Below, in pieces: positions 16,852-26,049 of a DNA stretch of 64,000 nt. A program made the translations under genes and the position numbers. The stretch lies in assembly GCA_019359355.1 (NCBI GenBank), contig JAHHHM010000006.1:1-64000 (forward strand), written 5' to 3'. Each line of letters begins with the position of its first letter. Position 1 is the first letter of the stretch. Below the pieces are notes generated by a model, which had not been told where the DNA came from, did not search any database, and was given only the letters and a program-made list of their open reading frames with translations. Source of the DNA: Microcoleus vaginatus WJT46-NPBG5 (GTDB lineage: Bacteria > Cyanobacteriota > Cyanobacteriia > Cyanobacteriales > Oscillatoriaceae).

Positions 16852-17304
16852 ATGCCCAAACAAAGAGCGCAACTTGAGTCAGTTGTCGTGCAACAACAAG
16901 ATGCCGAATCAATTCGGCAATTAGAACAGTTACTTAGTCAAGAAACTTCTCAAGCAAAATTAGTGGGAAGCGATGGAGAAGAAGTTTTAATTCCTGAGCC
17001 GGTTTACCGAATTTTGCATGATATTGTTCACATGATGGCATCAGGTCAAGCTATACACTTGATTCCCCAAAATCACGCAATAAGCACGCAGGAAGCGGCT
17101 GATGTTTTGAATGTATCACGCCCCTATTTGGTCAAGTTATTAGAGGAAGGAGAAATTCCTCATACTAAAGTGGGAAAGCACCGGCGCATTCGTTTTGAAG
17201 ATTTAATGGCTTACAAAGAACAGCGAGACATTAAGCGCAGTCAACTTTTGGATAAGCTCATCGAGATGACTGAGGATGCAGATTTATACGAGTACGGCGA
17301 GTAA
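16852..17304 (+). CDS. Excisionase-type HTH antitoxin
   Basis: 150 residues. The N-terminal half is helical; the C-terminal half is an excisionase/MerR-like helix-turn-helix (STQEAADVLNVSRPYLVKLL, then HTKVGKHRRIRFEDLMAYKE; about 82-130). The stop is 13 bases before a PIN-domain gene. This pairing is a known type II toxin-antitoxin arrangement in which the HTH protein neutralises the PIN nuclease and represses the operon. A ribosome site (AAGGAATGG) lies somewhat far from the ATG. Confidence 0.85.
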   Translation: MPKQRAQLESVVVQQQDAESIRQLEQLLSQETSQAKLVGSDGEEVLIPEPVYRILHDIVHMMASGQAIHLIPQNHAISTQEAADVLNVSRPYLVKLLEEGEIPHTKVGKHRRIRFEDLMAYKEQRDIKRSQLLDKLIEMTEDADLYEYGE

Positions 17305-17317
17305 TTTAACCGATTGA

Positions 17318-17806
17318 ATGGATAACGTTGGTGCTGTTTTAGATGCTTGCGTTCTCTTTCCTATGTATCTGCGCGACACCTTACTTTCCACCGCCGAGGC
17401 TGGTCTGTATTTGCCATATTGGTCGCAGAAAATTCTGGATGAGGCAGTGGGCAATATTGTTAGTACGGGGAAAATGCCGGCTGAGAAAACTATGAAGCTT
17501 GAGGAGATAATAAAAAAAGCCTTTCCTGAAGCAATGGTTGAAGTACCCGTAGGTCTAGCAGACGTGATGGCCAATCACCCGAAAGACCGTCACGTTCTGG
17601 CTGCGGCTGTAGCTGCTAAGGCGGATGTGATTGTTACCGATAATCTCAAGGACTTCCCACCAGAAGCTTTGGCTCCTTGGAACATAAAAGTGCAGTCGCC
17701 AGATGACTTCCTGAGTGACTTATTTGATCAGTACCCAGACGAGGTAGCTCAAGTAATACAGCGACAAGTTAATAAGTATAAAAAAACCAAAAAGGATGTG
17801 CTGTAA
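17318..17806 (+). CDS. PIN-domain toxin (VapC-like ribonuclease)
   Basis: 162 residues. The fold's acidic residues are visible: VLDACVLFP (Asp 9), KDRHVLAAAV in the middle and VTDNLKDFP near 110. These bind the metal in PIN ribonucleases that cleave tRNA, rRNA or mRNA. It lies 13 bases behind its HTH partner and is probably translated together with it. A short unknown gene follows after 27 bases. Confidence 0.85.
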   Translation: MDNVGAVLDACVLFPMYLRDTLLSTAEAGLYLPYWSQKILDEAVGNIVSTGKMPAEKTMKLEEIIKKAFPEAMVEVPVGLADVMANHPKDRHVLAAAVAAKADVIVTDNLKDFPPEALAPWNIKVQSPDDFLSDLFDQYPDEVAQVIQRQVNKYKKTKKDVL

Positions 17807-17833
17807 TTACTTGATTTTTATGTTAAAAACAAC

Positions 17834-18115
17834 GTGATCTCAACATTTGCTAGTCATCTATTGTTTTATCAATACAGTGAGGAGGTTGTAAAAACGGTCA
17901 AAAAAGCATTAAATAAGTGCGGAAGGTCGGCACCAGAGGGAGGCCAATTTCTTGAGGGAGAGAAGTATCGCCTCTGGCAGCAAGGACAAACTCTTACAAT
18001 TACTGCTAAAGATAGTCGAGGGGAAATCTTGCGAGTTCAAGATAGTGAAATTATGGGGGAACTTTCACCGGCAGATGTCAAAGCCTTCCAAAAGTTTGCT
18101 TTAATTTTAGACTAA
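17834..18115 (+). CDS. Small unknown protein behind the toxin-antitoxin pair
   Basis: 93 residues, GTG start without a clear ribosome site. The protein has no motif I recognise. The middle (KYRLWQQGQTLTITAKDSRGE) looks like a beta-hairpin, and the ends are helical. Its position 27 bases behind the PIN gene in the same direction suggests co-transcription, possibly as an accessory of the module, but this is inference. Confidence 0.6.
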   Translation: MISTFASHLLFYQYSEEVVKTVKKALNKCGRSAPEGGQFLEGEKYRLWQQGQTLTITAKDSRGEILRVQDSEIMGELSPADVKAFQKFALILD

Positions 18116-18273
18116 AGGTTGAAAACAGCGGGCATATATCTATCAAGTTTATAGATTACTTTTTAATCCATTCTGCAATATCATTAATAACCGGCTCCGC
18201 TACATAGCCGGCACTTTAATATTCAGCCGGCACACTCTTACCCATTCCTTCAAGGTGACCCTTAGGGCTATAA

Positions 18274-18345
18274 GGTTTCTGGCTATTTGTTAAGATTATA
18301 TAAGCTTTCTAAAAATCCATAAAAATGCTAACAAAGCCAGAAACC
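18274..18345. repeat. Inverted repeat, MITE-like or long hairpin
   Basis: GGTTTCTGGCTATTTGTTA (18274-18292) is mirrored by TAACAAAGCCAGAAACC (18329-18345), with one extra base in the left arm and an AT-rich 36-base centre. It has the shape of a miniature inverted-repeat element or a long hairpin. Mobility cannot be judged from one copy. Confidence 0.55.
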
Positions 18346-18365
18346 AGGTTAATACACTCACGGAC

Positions 18366-18390
18366 AAATCTGAATTTTCTCAGATTTTTT
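18366..18390 (+). terminator. Rho-independent terminator-like hairpin
   Basis: Stem AAATCTGA / TCAGATTT (8 bp) with a 6-base loop, followed by further T residues. It lies 250 bases behind the toxin-antitoxin group, whose transcript it may end. Confidence 0.5.
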
Positions 18391-18718
18391 GCGGTTTTGC
18401 CTAGCTGAAAATCAACTTTGTTAGTTAATTTAGTCATGGTCTTTGGGTCTTTGAGAAAACCCAATTAATTGCCTTTAATTCTATTTTCGCTCTTTTTCCT
18501 AACTCTAGCCATCCTGCTATTAAGTGAGTTAATAGAGCGGGCACTTAAAGCAGCACTCGTTCGCTATACCGGCTTAGCCAACGATCCCTTGTGTATTGCC
18601 GGCAGGTAAACGTCTCCCTTCGCCCCCCTCGAACAAAACAAAAGCGCAATGCCAGGCGGAACCAGCCCGTGATTTTATAGGCGATAATCAAGTCAAGGCA
18701 AGCAATAGCGGTTGAGAG

Positions 18719-21700
18719 ATGCCACAGCCGCAAACCGCTGAGAGGAATACCAAAGGCAATATGTTGAGAGGAACTCGTCCCCAGATTCGGCACTACACAG
18801 TCGCCGGCTTGAGTGTTGCTAGCGCTACGCTCTTAACCCAGCTGCTATTGCCGCTAATCCAACCCAATATTGTCACCCTGTTTCTTGCTGCCGTGGCTTT
18901 TAGTGTCTGGTACGGCGGCTTTGAGGCAGGACTTCTGGCGACTCTTTTATCAACTTTAGCCATCGCTTACTTTTTTATCTCGCCAAACTATTCCCTGATC
19001 ATTACTTGGGAAGTCATGCTGCGGCTAGGCATCTTCTGGCTAGTGGCACTACTGATCTGCTCGCTTAGTGCCGAACTGCGAACCGCAAGGCAGCGAGCTG
19101 AAGAGAATCTAACTAAACTAAAAGCAAGCGAAGAACAGCACCGTCGGATTGTCGAAACAGCCAACGAAGCTATTTGGTTAGTTAACGCAGAGTGGCGCAC
19201 AGAATACGTCAACCAGCGCATGGCAGAGATGTTTGGTTACAGCATTGAAGAAATGCTGGGGCGATCCATTTTCGACTTTATGGATACTTCCGCTCGCCTG
19301 GAAGCTCAGCAGCAAATTGATCGCCGGCAGGAAGGCATTAAAGAGCAATTTGACTTTCGTTACCGCCGCAAAGATGGTTCGGATCTTTGGGCATTCGTTT
19401 CTGCTAACCCAATTTTAGATAAACGCGGCAATTTTACCGGCAGACTCGCCATGCTTGTGGATGTCACAGAGCGCAAGCAGGCAGAGAAGGAACTGCAAGA
19501 ATCTGAGAAACGCTACCGTGCTTTTGTTGAGCAAAGTTCAGAAGGAATTTGGTGTTTTGAACTCGAACAGCCGATTTCAATCGAGTCTTCGGAAGATGAG
19601 CAAATACAACTTTTTTACCAATATGGATATCTGGCCGAGTGCAACGATATCATGGCACAGATGTATGGGTTTTCTGTAGCTCAAGACATTATCGGCTTAA
19701 AACTCAACGACTTTCTCCCTCGTTCAGACGACCATAATATCGAGTATTTGCGTGCCTTTATTCGTTCAGGCTATCGGCTTATCGATGCCGAATCCCATGA
19801 AGTGGACAGCAACGGCAACCCGAAACACTTCTTGAACAATCTTGTGGGAACGGTAGAAAATTGCTTTCTAGTAAGAGCTTGGGGAACTCAACGCGACATC
19901 ACAGAGCGTAAGCGATTAGTAGAAGCGCTGCAAGAAAGTGAAAACCGATTTCAAATCATGGCAGATACCGCGCCGGTTTTGATTTGGATGTCAGGTCTTG
20001 ACACGCATTGTTATTACTTCAATAAAGTCTGGCTAGAGTTCACCGGCAGGACAATGGAGGAAGAAATGGGCAACGGCTGGGCTGAGGGTGTCCATCCTGA
20101 CGATTTCCAACGCTGTCTCGATACCTATATGACAGCATTTGATGCTCGTCAAAAATTCCAAATGGAATACCGGCTCAAGCGTTTTGATGGAGAATACCGC
20201 TGGGTTTGGGATACCGGCATTCCACGCTTTACACCAGACGGCAACTTCCTCGGTTATATCGGCTCGTGTGTAGATATTACTGAGCGCAATCAAGCTGAAG
20301 ATGCCTTAAGAGAAAGCGAAGAACAAATCCGCTTAATCGCCGACTCTCTACCAACGCTCATTGCCTACATTGATTCACAAGAGCGCTATCTCTTCAACAA
20401 TAAAACTTATGAAACCTGGTTCAGTAACGAACTCACAGAAATTACTGGAAAGTCAGTTAGGGAGGTTTTAGGTGAGGCAGCTTATAGCGAAGTTCGCTCT
20501 TACATCGAATTAGCATTATTAGGTCAAACTGTCAATTATGAAACCGCGATTCCCTATAAAAATTGGCAGCGTTATGTGCAAGTTAATTACATTCCTCATT
20601 TCGGAGAGCGAGGAGAAGTCAAAGGATTTGTTGCCTTAGTCAGCGATCTCAGCGAACGCCGGCAAACCGAAGAAAAAATTCTTAACTTGAACAAAGAGCT
20701 ACAGCGCCGTGTTACAGAGTTAGAAACTTTACTGAAGGTAATTCCAATTGGAATAGGGATGGCGGAAGATGCTCAATGTCAGCGGCTCAAAGTTAATCCC
20801 TATTTGGCAAAATGGTTGAGAATTTCCCACGAGACTGACTCTCTCAGCGATCTTGCGGAACAGGAATTTAGGAAACTCAAAGTCTACAAATTTGAAATAG
20901 AACAGGCTCCAGAGGAATTACCTATGCAGTATTGTGCTGCTAATGGGGTCGAAGTTCTCGATGAAGAAATTGAGGTTTTACAGGAAAATGGGAAACCCAT
21001 CAAGCTGTTGGTATCTGCTGCTCCGCTGTTTGACGAAGAGGGCAACAGCAGAGGGTGCGTAGCTGCATTTTCTGATATCACGGAGCGTAAGCGAAATGAA
21101 GAGGAATTGCGAACCTTAATTAAAGATTTATCTGACATTAAATTTGCCTTAGATCAAGCAGCACTTGTGGCAGTCACTGACTCTAAGGGCGTGATCAGTT
21201 ATGTTAACGATAAATTTTGTGAGATTTCCCAGTATTCCCCAGAAGAATTAATCGGAAAAACCCATCGTCTGGTGAATTCGGGTTATCATCCCAAAGAATT
21301 TTTTCAGCAGCTTTGGTCAACGATTTCTAGCGGCAATGTTTGGCAAGGAGAAATTAAAAATAAAGCGAAAGATGGGACGTATTACTGGGTCAATACCACG
21401 ATTGTGCCGTTTCTGAGCGATCAAGGTAAGCCGTTCCAGTATTTAGCAATCCGATTTGACATCAGCCAGCGCAAGCGGGTGGAGGAAGCGCAAAACTTTC
21501 TCGCTGGCGCAAGCACTGTCCTGGCTTCTTCCCTCGACTACTCCACAACCCTGGCCAGCGTGGCGCAACTGGCAGTTCCCCACATGGCAGACTGGTGTAG
21601 TGTCCATGTCCTGAAGGAGAACGGTTCGATTGAGCCGCTGGCAGTTGCCCATGCTAGTCCAGCCAAGTTACAGTGGGCGAACGAATTACGCGATCAGTAT

Positions 21701-23197
21701 CCAATTGATCCCAACGAAGAGGGTGGTGTGGCGCAGGTGCTACGCACCGGCAAGTCAGAATTATACCCAGAAATTCCAGACAATTTGTTAGTCGCATCCG
21801 CTCGCAGCCCAGAACACCTGGAAATCTTGCGGCAAGTCGGCTTTGCGTCGGTGATGATCGTGCCAATGGTGGCTCGCGATAAGACGCTAGGCACAATCTC
21901 TTTTATAGCGGCTGAGTCAGGCCGGCGCTATACTCCAGCTGACTTGATCTTTGCTGAGGATCTTGCCTACCGCGCCGCCTTAGCTGTGGATAACGCAAAG
22001 CTCTACTCCAGTGCGGTTGAGCATCGCACTCAGGCTGAACTGGCGAACCGGGTTAAGGATGAGTTTCTGGCAACGCTGTCCCACGAACTGCGGACGCCGC
22101 TAACTTCTATTCTGGGGTGGGCGAAGTTGTTGCGGACGCGAACATTTGACCAAACAACCACAGAACGAGCGCTGGAGACCATTGAGCGCAACGCCAAGTC
22201 TCAATCGCAACTGATTGAGGATCTGCTGGATGTTTCCCGAATTATTACCGGCCAACTACGCCTAAATGTTCGTCAAGTTGCACTGCATACGGTGGTTGAG
22301 GCGGCACTTGATGCGGTGCGTCCAGCGGCTGAGGCTAAGTCAATTCGACTACAGCCGGTGCTCGATCCCTCTGCAGGGCCGGTTGCCGGTGATTCGGAAC
22401 GTTTGCAGCAAGTGATCTGGAATTTGCTTTCTAATGCGATCAAGTTCACGCCAAAGGAAGGATTGGTTCAGATATTCCTAGAACGTATTAATTCTCACAT
22501 TGAAATTACAATCAGCGACACCGGCATGGGCATCAAGGCGGAGTTTCTGCCATTCGTCTTTGAACGTTTCAGTCAAGCTGATGCCTCTAGTTCAAGGGCT
22601 TACGGGGGACTCGGTTTAGGGCTGGCGATTGTACGTCATTTGGTGGAATTACACGGCGGGACGGTATCTGTCACCAGTCCGGGTGAGGAACAGGGTTCAA
22701 CGTTTACGGTGAAACTGCCGCTGATGATTATTCACAAAAAGTTATCTCCCTCACAGCGGTTTCACCCCACCACTGGCGGGGAAACTTTGTTTGACTCATC
22801 TCAGGTGCTTGCCGGCTTGCAAGTATTGGTGGTGGATGATGCGACAGATGCCCGTGAGTTGATCAAAATGATTTTAGAAGAATACGGGGCAAAAGTGACG
22901 GCGGTACAATCTGCGGCTGAGGGGCTGTTAACCCTTCAACAGATGAAGCCAGATGTGTTAGTGAGTGATATTGAGATGCCTGGTGAGGATGGTTACACGT
23001 TCATTCATCAGGTGCGGGGGTTGGAAGCTTCGCAAGGAGGGCGCATTCCGGCAGCAGCACTGACAGCCTATGCGCGGGTGGAAGACCGGCAGCGGGCTTT
23101 GTGGGCCGGCTTTCAGATGCACGTCACCAAGCCGGTTGAGCCGGCTGAGTTGGTAGCAGTTGTAGCTAATCTGGCCGGTAGAACTCGAAATGCTTAA
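18719..23197 (+). CDS. Hybrid sensor histidine kinase with six PAS domains, GAF and receiver
   Basis: 1492 residues. Membrane part (about 27-125) with several hydrophobic helices of the DUF4118/KdpD type. Six PAS domains then start near residues 138, 262, 406, 533, 672 and 807, several closing with the PAC-like DITERK motif. A GAF domain (about 928-1097) precedes the HisKA dimerisation domain with the phospho-accepting histidine in LSHELRTPL (H1122). The ATPase domain (about 1224-1332) has N-box NLLSNAIKF and G-boxes DTGMGI and GLGLGLAI. A C-terminal receiver has VVDDATD and the phospho-acceptor Asp 1417 in SDIEMPG. Signals are unknown and no partner regulator is adjacent. A second in-frame ATG (near 18761) is a possible start. 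Confidence 0.95.
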   Translation: MPQPQTAERNTKGNMLRGTRPQIRHYTVAGLSVASATLLTQLLLPLIQPNIVTLFLAAVAFSVWYGGFEAGLLATLLSTLAIAYFFISPNYSLIITWEVMLRLGIFWLVALLICSLSAELRTARQRAEENLTKLKASEEQHRRIVETANEAIWLVNAEWRTEYVNQRMAEMFGYSIEEMLGRSIFDFMDTSARLEAQQQIDRRQEGIKEQFDFRYRRKDGSDLWAFVSANPILDKRGNFTGRLAMLVDVTERKQAEKELQESEKRYRAFVEQSSEGIWCFELEQPISIESSEDEQIQLFYQYGYLAECNDIMAQMYGFSVAQDIIGLKLNDFLPRSDDHNIEYLRAFIRSGYRLIDAESHEVDSNGNPKHFLNNLVGTVENCFLVRAWGTQRDITERKRLVEALQESENRFQIMADTAPVLIWMSGLDTHCYYFNKVWLEFTGRTMEEEMGNGWAEGVHPDDFQRCLDTYMTAFDARQKFQMEYRLKRFDGEYRWVWDTGIPRFTPDGNFLGYIGSCVDITERNQAEDALRESEEQIRLIADSLPTLIAYIDSQERYLFNNKTYETWFSNELTEITGKSVREVLGEAAYSEVRSYIELALLGQTVNYETAIPYKNWQRYVQVNYIPHFGERGEVKGFVALVSDLSERRQTEEKILNLNKELQRRVTELETLLKVIPIGIGMAEDAQCQRLKVNPYLAKWLRISHETDSLSDLAEQEFRKLKVYKFEIEQAPEELPMQYCAANGVEVLDEEIEVLQENGKPIKLLVSAAPLFDEEGNSRGCVAAFSDITERKRNEEELRTLIKDLSDIKFALDQAALVAVTDSKGVISYVNDKFCEISQYSPEELIGKTHRLVNSGYHPKEFFQQLWSTISSGNVWQGEIKNKAKDGTYYWVNTTIVPFLSDQGKPFQYLAIRFDISQRKRVEEAQNFLAGASTVLASSLDYSTTLASVAQLAVPHMADWCSVHVLKENGSIEPLAVAHASPAKLQWANELRDQYPIDPNEEGGVAQVLRTGKSELYPEIPDNLLVASARSPEHLEILRQVGFASVMIVPMVARDKTLGTISFIAAESGRRYTPADLIFAEDLAYRAALAVDNAKLYSSAVEHRTQAELANRVKDEFLATLSHELRTPLTSILGWAKLLRTRTFDQTTTERALETIERNAKSQSQLIEDLLDVSRIITGQLRLNVRQVALHTVVEAALDAVRPAAEAKSIRLQPVLDPSAGPVAGDSERLQQVIWNLLSNAIKFTPKEGLVQIFLERINSHIEITISDTGMGIKAEFLPFVFERFSQADASSSRAYGGLGLGLAIVRHLVELHGGTVSVTSPGEEQGSTFTVKLPLMIIHKKLSPSQRFHPTTGGETLFDSSQVLAGLQVLVVDDATDARELIKMILEEYGAKVTAVQSAAEGLLTLQQMKPDVLVSDIEMPGEDGYTFIHQVRGLEASQGGRIPAAALTAYARVEDRQRALWAGFQMHVTKPVEPAELVAVVANLAGRTRNA

Positions 23198-23302
23198 TCG
23201 AACGCTCTCTGAAGTGCCACAGCTCAATTCAATGTCTCGTAGCCGATTCCTAAATCCCCACGGATTCACAACCCCCAGATATGCCGGCAACCGAGAACTT
23301 TC

Positions 23303-23869
23303 CTAGGTTTCCACTTCTGGCCACAGCCGTTCAAGTTGATACCGCCAAGCGGCTAGCACGGCGTCTCGCGCCTCGGCGCTTTGTTCCATGTCGCCCATCA
23401 GTCCTTCTTCGTAAAACCGATCTAACGTCTGAAGAGTTGCTTGCAGAGATTGTCCCTGAAGCTTTGCAGCTAATACAATCTGACGAATTCCGCTTTCTCG
23501 CAACTCGTTAAAGCTGTCGGTGACTCCCCGCTCGCGCAACAACACCAGACGCTGAACCGCAGCGGAAAAGTCGGCGGGAGACAGGCTTTGCCGGCTGTGC
23601 TGGAACACGCCCCACAAAACGTTTTCGTGGAGGGCATAGCGAGTTTCTTGGGTGGTGTCAAAGTTAGCTTCTAGTAACTGCTGGAGAAACGGTTGGGCTT
23701 CTTGAAACGGGAGGATCGGTACTAAAACCCGCAGCCAAGAGTGGTCATCCGACAGAAGAACCAAAAGACGGAACTTGTCGGTGTCAATTTGCCACGATGT
23801 CGGTGTTGGCATCTCAACGGCTTGAGGGAACTGTTGCTTCAGGATATCGGTAATTTCTTCAGGAGTCAT
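23303..23869 (-). CDS. Conserved cyanobacterial protein, function unknown
   Basis: 188 residues, soluble, no signal peptide. The N-terminal part (TPEEITDILKQQF... VLLSDDHSWLRVLVPI) has an alternating pattern that could fit a YbjN/CesT-like alpha-beta fold, which is a guess. The second half is helical and ends with AWRYQLERLWPEVE. It lies convergent to the hybrid kinase gene, and the next gene on its strand (24032-25279) has its own terminator, so it is probably transcribed alone. Confidence 0.7.
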   Translation of the reverse strand: MTPEEITDILKQQFPQAVEMPTPTSWQIDTDKFRLLVLLSDDHSWLRVLVPILPFQEAQPFLQQLLEANFDTTQETRYALHENVLWGVFQHSRQSLSPADFSAAVQRLVLLRERGVTDSFNELRESGIRQIVLAAKLQGQSLQATLQTLDRFYEEGLMGDMEQSAEARDAVLAAWRYQLERLWPEVET

Positions 23870-23905
23870 ATCGATTTTAGATTATAGATTTTAGATTCTA
23901 GAGGG
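23870..23905. repeat. Short AT-rich tandem repeat
   Basis: Degenerate copies of TAGATTTTAGAT directly upstream of the 23303-23869 gene. It is one of several short tandem repeats in this window. Confidence 0.55.
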
Positions 23906-23950
23906 GCGCTAGCTATAGGCACATCAGCTGATTGGCTGAAAGTTTAACTT

Positions 23951-23982
23951 TAAAAAAATAAACCCCCGACGGATGCCGGGGG
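23951..23982 (-). terminator. Rho-independent terminator of the DUF4912 gene
   Basis: Stem CCCCCG/CGGGGG (23963-23968 and 23977-23982), followed on the minus strand by a T-rich run (TTTATTTTTTT). It lies 50 bases behind the stop of the minus-strand DUF4912 gene. Confidence 0.75.
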
Positions 23983-24031
23983 AGAAGCAATGATTAAATT
24001 TGAAATTCAACCCAATATCAAGCCTGTAAAA

Positions 24032-25279
24032 TTAACCGAGCCATTCAAGAACGGCTTCGTCCTTGGTATTGGTATGGCGGCTGGGGGTTTCGCGGTTGAA
24101 CTTCATGTGGATCGAGCGGGTTTGCTCGCCATCTGAGGCGACTGCCATAATCGGGTAATCGATCAGGCCATCTTGGAAGGACATCTGGAAGCGGAAGGTG
24201 CCATCAGGATTGAGCTTAATCGGACGTCCGCCGATGGTAACGGTGGCATCGGGTTCGGTTGCGCCGTAAACAATCAGCTCAGCATCGGCAATCAGCCAGA
24301 ATTGGCGAGGGCGATTGGGTGGGGCGGAAGCGGAGAAACCGGCACCGGACATTGTCATCCCGACACCGGACATGGTTAGACCAGATGCGGTCGGAACGGC
24401 CCACATTCCAACGCCAGAAGGGAAGACGTAAGAACTAATGGCAGAGAGCGGGATTTGCTGCACGGAGCCGGCAACGTGCTGCATGGAACCGAAAATCGAG
24501 CCGTCAACTCTTGCTGCTTCGGCGGTTTGAGCCATGCCGAAGATTTGGTCGTAGATAGGGTTTCCGTAGACAGGTTCCACGCGCTTGCTGGGAGGAACCA
24601 GTTCCACGAAGGTTTTACCGCGCAAGTCTTCTTCCCAAGCGACGGAGATGAATTCATCTTCAATCCAGTCGGAGGGATAAACCGGCGGAACGTGTACCTG
24701 CGCGGAACGAGCCAGAACCAACCACCGACCATCGGCGCAGCGATAGCCGATATCAACGACATAGTCGCGATCGCTGACTGGGATGGGCAAGTACCACTCG
24801 CGGGCCAGCTCATCTGAGGGATATTCTTGAATGCTGTGGGGGCTTTGGTATTCAATATTAACGTCGGTGACGTCGTAGATCCGCAGCGCTAGTTGCTGAC
24901 CCCCTTGCCGGCGCAGGTCTTCTTTGTGGTCGTTGGGAATATCCCAGTAGGTGTAAGCCCATTGTGGATCGCGGGGCATGAGGACGATGCGGCTTTCTCC
25001 GTAGCCGGCCGGCAGATCCGCCAGTCCTTCATCCACAGATGACAGTTCACCACCTAAGCGATCTTCTTGACCGAGTTCAAATTTTGCTGCTTCCACTTCT
25101 TCTTGCGGCTCCAGTGTGCGAGATGGGCTATTAGAAATTTTGGTGCGTTGAATTTCTTGAATTGAAGCCAGCAGTTGCGATTTCCGCATGCGGCTATAGC
25201 GAGAGATGCCAAATTCGCTAGCAACTTTGCGAAGTTGCCGCAAGGTCATCTCTTCTAAAGGTGGGCGTTCTTTTGCCAT
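24032..25279 (-). CDS. DUF4912 protein with N-terminal Rho_N/SAP-like domain
   Basis: 415 residues. Residues 10-45 (MTLRQLRKVASEFGISRYSR and following) form a SAP/Rho-N-like helical motif that may bind nucleic acid. The DUF4912 domain follows at about 95-215 (RIVLMPRDPQWAYTYWDIPN, DYVVDIGYRCADGRW). A Gly/Ser/Met-rich linker and a second small beta domain (YGATEPDATVTIGGRPIKL) come next. The family is common in cyanobacteria and its role is unknown. The gene has its own terminator and a long upstream region. Confidence 0.85.
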   Translation of the reverse strand: MAKERPPLEEMTLRQLRKVASEFGISRYSRMRKSQLLASIQEIQRTKISNSPSRTLEPQEEVEAAKFELGQEDRLGGELSSVDEGLADLPAGYGESRIVLMPRDPQWAYTYWDIPNDHKEDLRRQGGQQLALRIYDVTDVNIEYQSPHSIQEYPSDELAREWYLPIPVSDRDYVVDIGYRCADGRWLVLARSAQVHVPPVYPSDWIEDEFISVAWEEDLRGKTFVELVPPSKRVEPVYGNPIYDQIFGMAQTAEAARVDGSIFGSMQHVAGSVQQIPLSAISSYVFPSGVGMWAVPTASGLTMSGVGMTMSGAGFSASAPPNRPRQFWLIADAELIVYGATEPDATVTIGGRPIKLNPDGTFRFQMSFQDGLIDYPIMAVASDGEQTRSIHMKFNRETPSRHTNTKDEAVLEWLG

Positions 25280-25852
25280 GAATGGGTCTCCGATAGGTTA
25301 GACGGCAGGTAGGTCGCTCCTGACTTACGAACACGTTTGGTGGGATCACATTTCCCACAGGTGAGCGCTGAAACCTTCTAAGCCTTGTCTGGTGATGGCT
25401 TGGCGATCCCTCGTGCGTGGGTTGGACAGATGGGCTGTAACTCATCCGTGTGCCTGTGAAAGTGAATTTGTCTGGTGAATCCACATTTAGCTTGGCTTTT
25501 GGCAGCCGGTGGTTCTGAGCGCGACAGACTCTGCTTGATTGCCCTTTGAGTTAAGTGTGATTGAGTCAGTCAACGTCAACCCGACACGCCGGCATTGCTC
25601 TGCCAAACTCTTTGGGCTATTTTCTTTATCCTTCGCGTCCTCGCTTTGCGAGTTGAGTTTGGCAGAGGCTACAGCCACACCACTGTCTGTAGTTCCAAAC
25701 CTATGTCCGTGATCAACGCTAAAAAATAGCATTTCTTTGGGATCGCGGGGATCGCTTTGTTCACTTATATGTTGCAGAAAAGTCCCAGTCTGGTCAAGGG
25801 GCTACGCGCCTGTTTATAAGCACATTTACGGATTTACAAGAAAAATGGGGAT

Positions 25853-25932
25853 CGCTTTGTCATGAAACGATGACAATTTGAAAATTCAAGGGCCAACCGT
25901 CAGGCTTTATGTCAAGATTTCATGACAAAGCG
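25853..25932. repeat. 15-bp perfect inverted repeat
   Basis: CGCTTTGTCATGAAA (25853-25867) and its reverse complement TTTCATGACAAAGCG (25918-25932) are separated by 50 bases. It could be the ends of a miniature element or a regulatory site; nothing distinguishes these. Confidence 0.55.
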
Positions 25933-25965
25933 AGTCCAAAAAGCTTCAGCAGCATGAAAAATGCC

Positions 25966-26024
25966 TAACAAAAAAGAGAAGCGTGAAAAGCCGGCAGATC
26001 CCTCTGCACCCTCTTCACGCTTCT
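25966..26024 (-). terminator. Rho-independent terminator of ftn2
   Basis: An 11-bp stem AGAAGCGTGAA / TTCACGCTTCT (25977-25987 and 26014-26024) followed on the minus strand by CTTTTTTG. It lies 25 bases downstream of the ftn2 stop codon. Confidence 0.8.
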
Positions 26025-26049
26025 GTTTTCTCTAATCCCTATTCCCTAG

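Larger units (their letters stand above)
18116..18718. other. 600-base intergenic region with repeats
   Basis: No protein gene is seen. It contains three GCCGG(C/T) motifs in 65 bases (18190-18235), a 19/18-base inverted repeat at 18274-18345, a terminator-like hairpin at 18366-18390 and a second small hairpin (TTGGGT/ACCCAA, about 18440-18462). Promoters of the hybrid kinase gene must lie at its right end. Confidence 0.6.
25280..26049. other. 770-base intergenic region between DUF4912 and ftn2
   Basis: No convincing gene. Left part: leader and promoter zone of the DUF4912 gene. Right part: the terminator of ftn2 (25966-26024). Between them is an inverted repeat (25853-25932), and GATCGCTTTGT occurs twice more (around 25749 and 25851), with a reverse copy ACAAAGCG at 25925. 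Small open frames here lack ribosome sites and known motifs. Confidence 0.6.
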
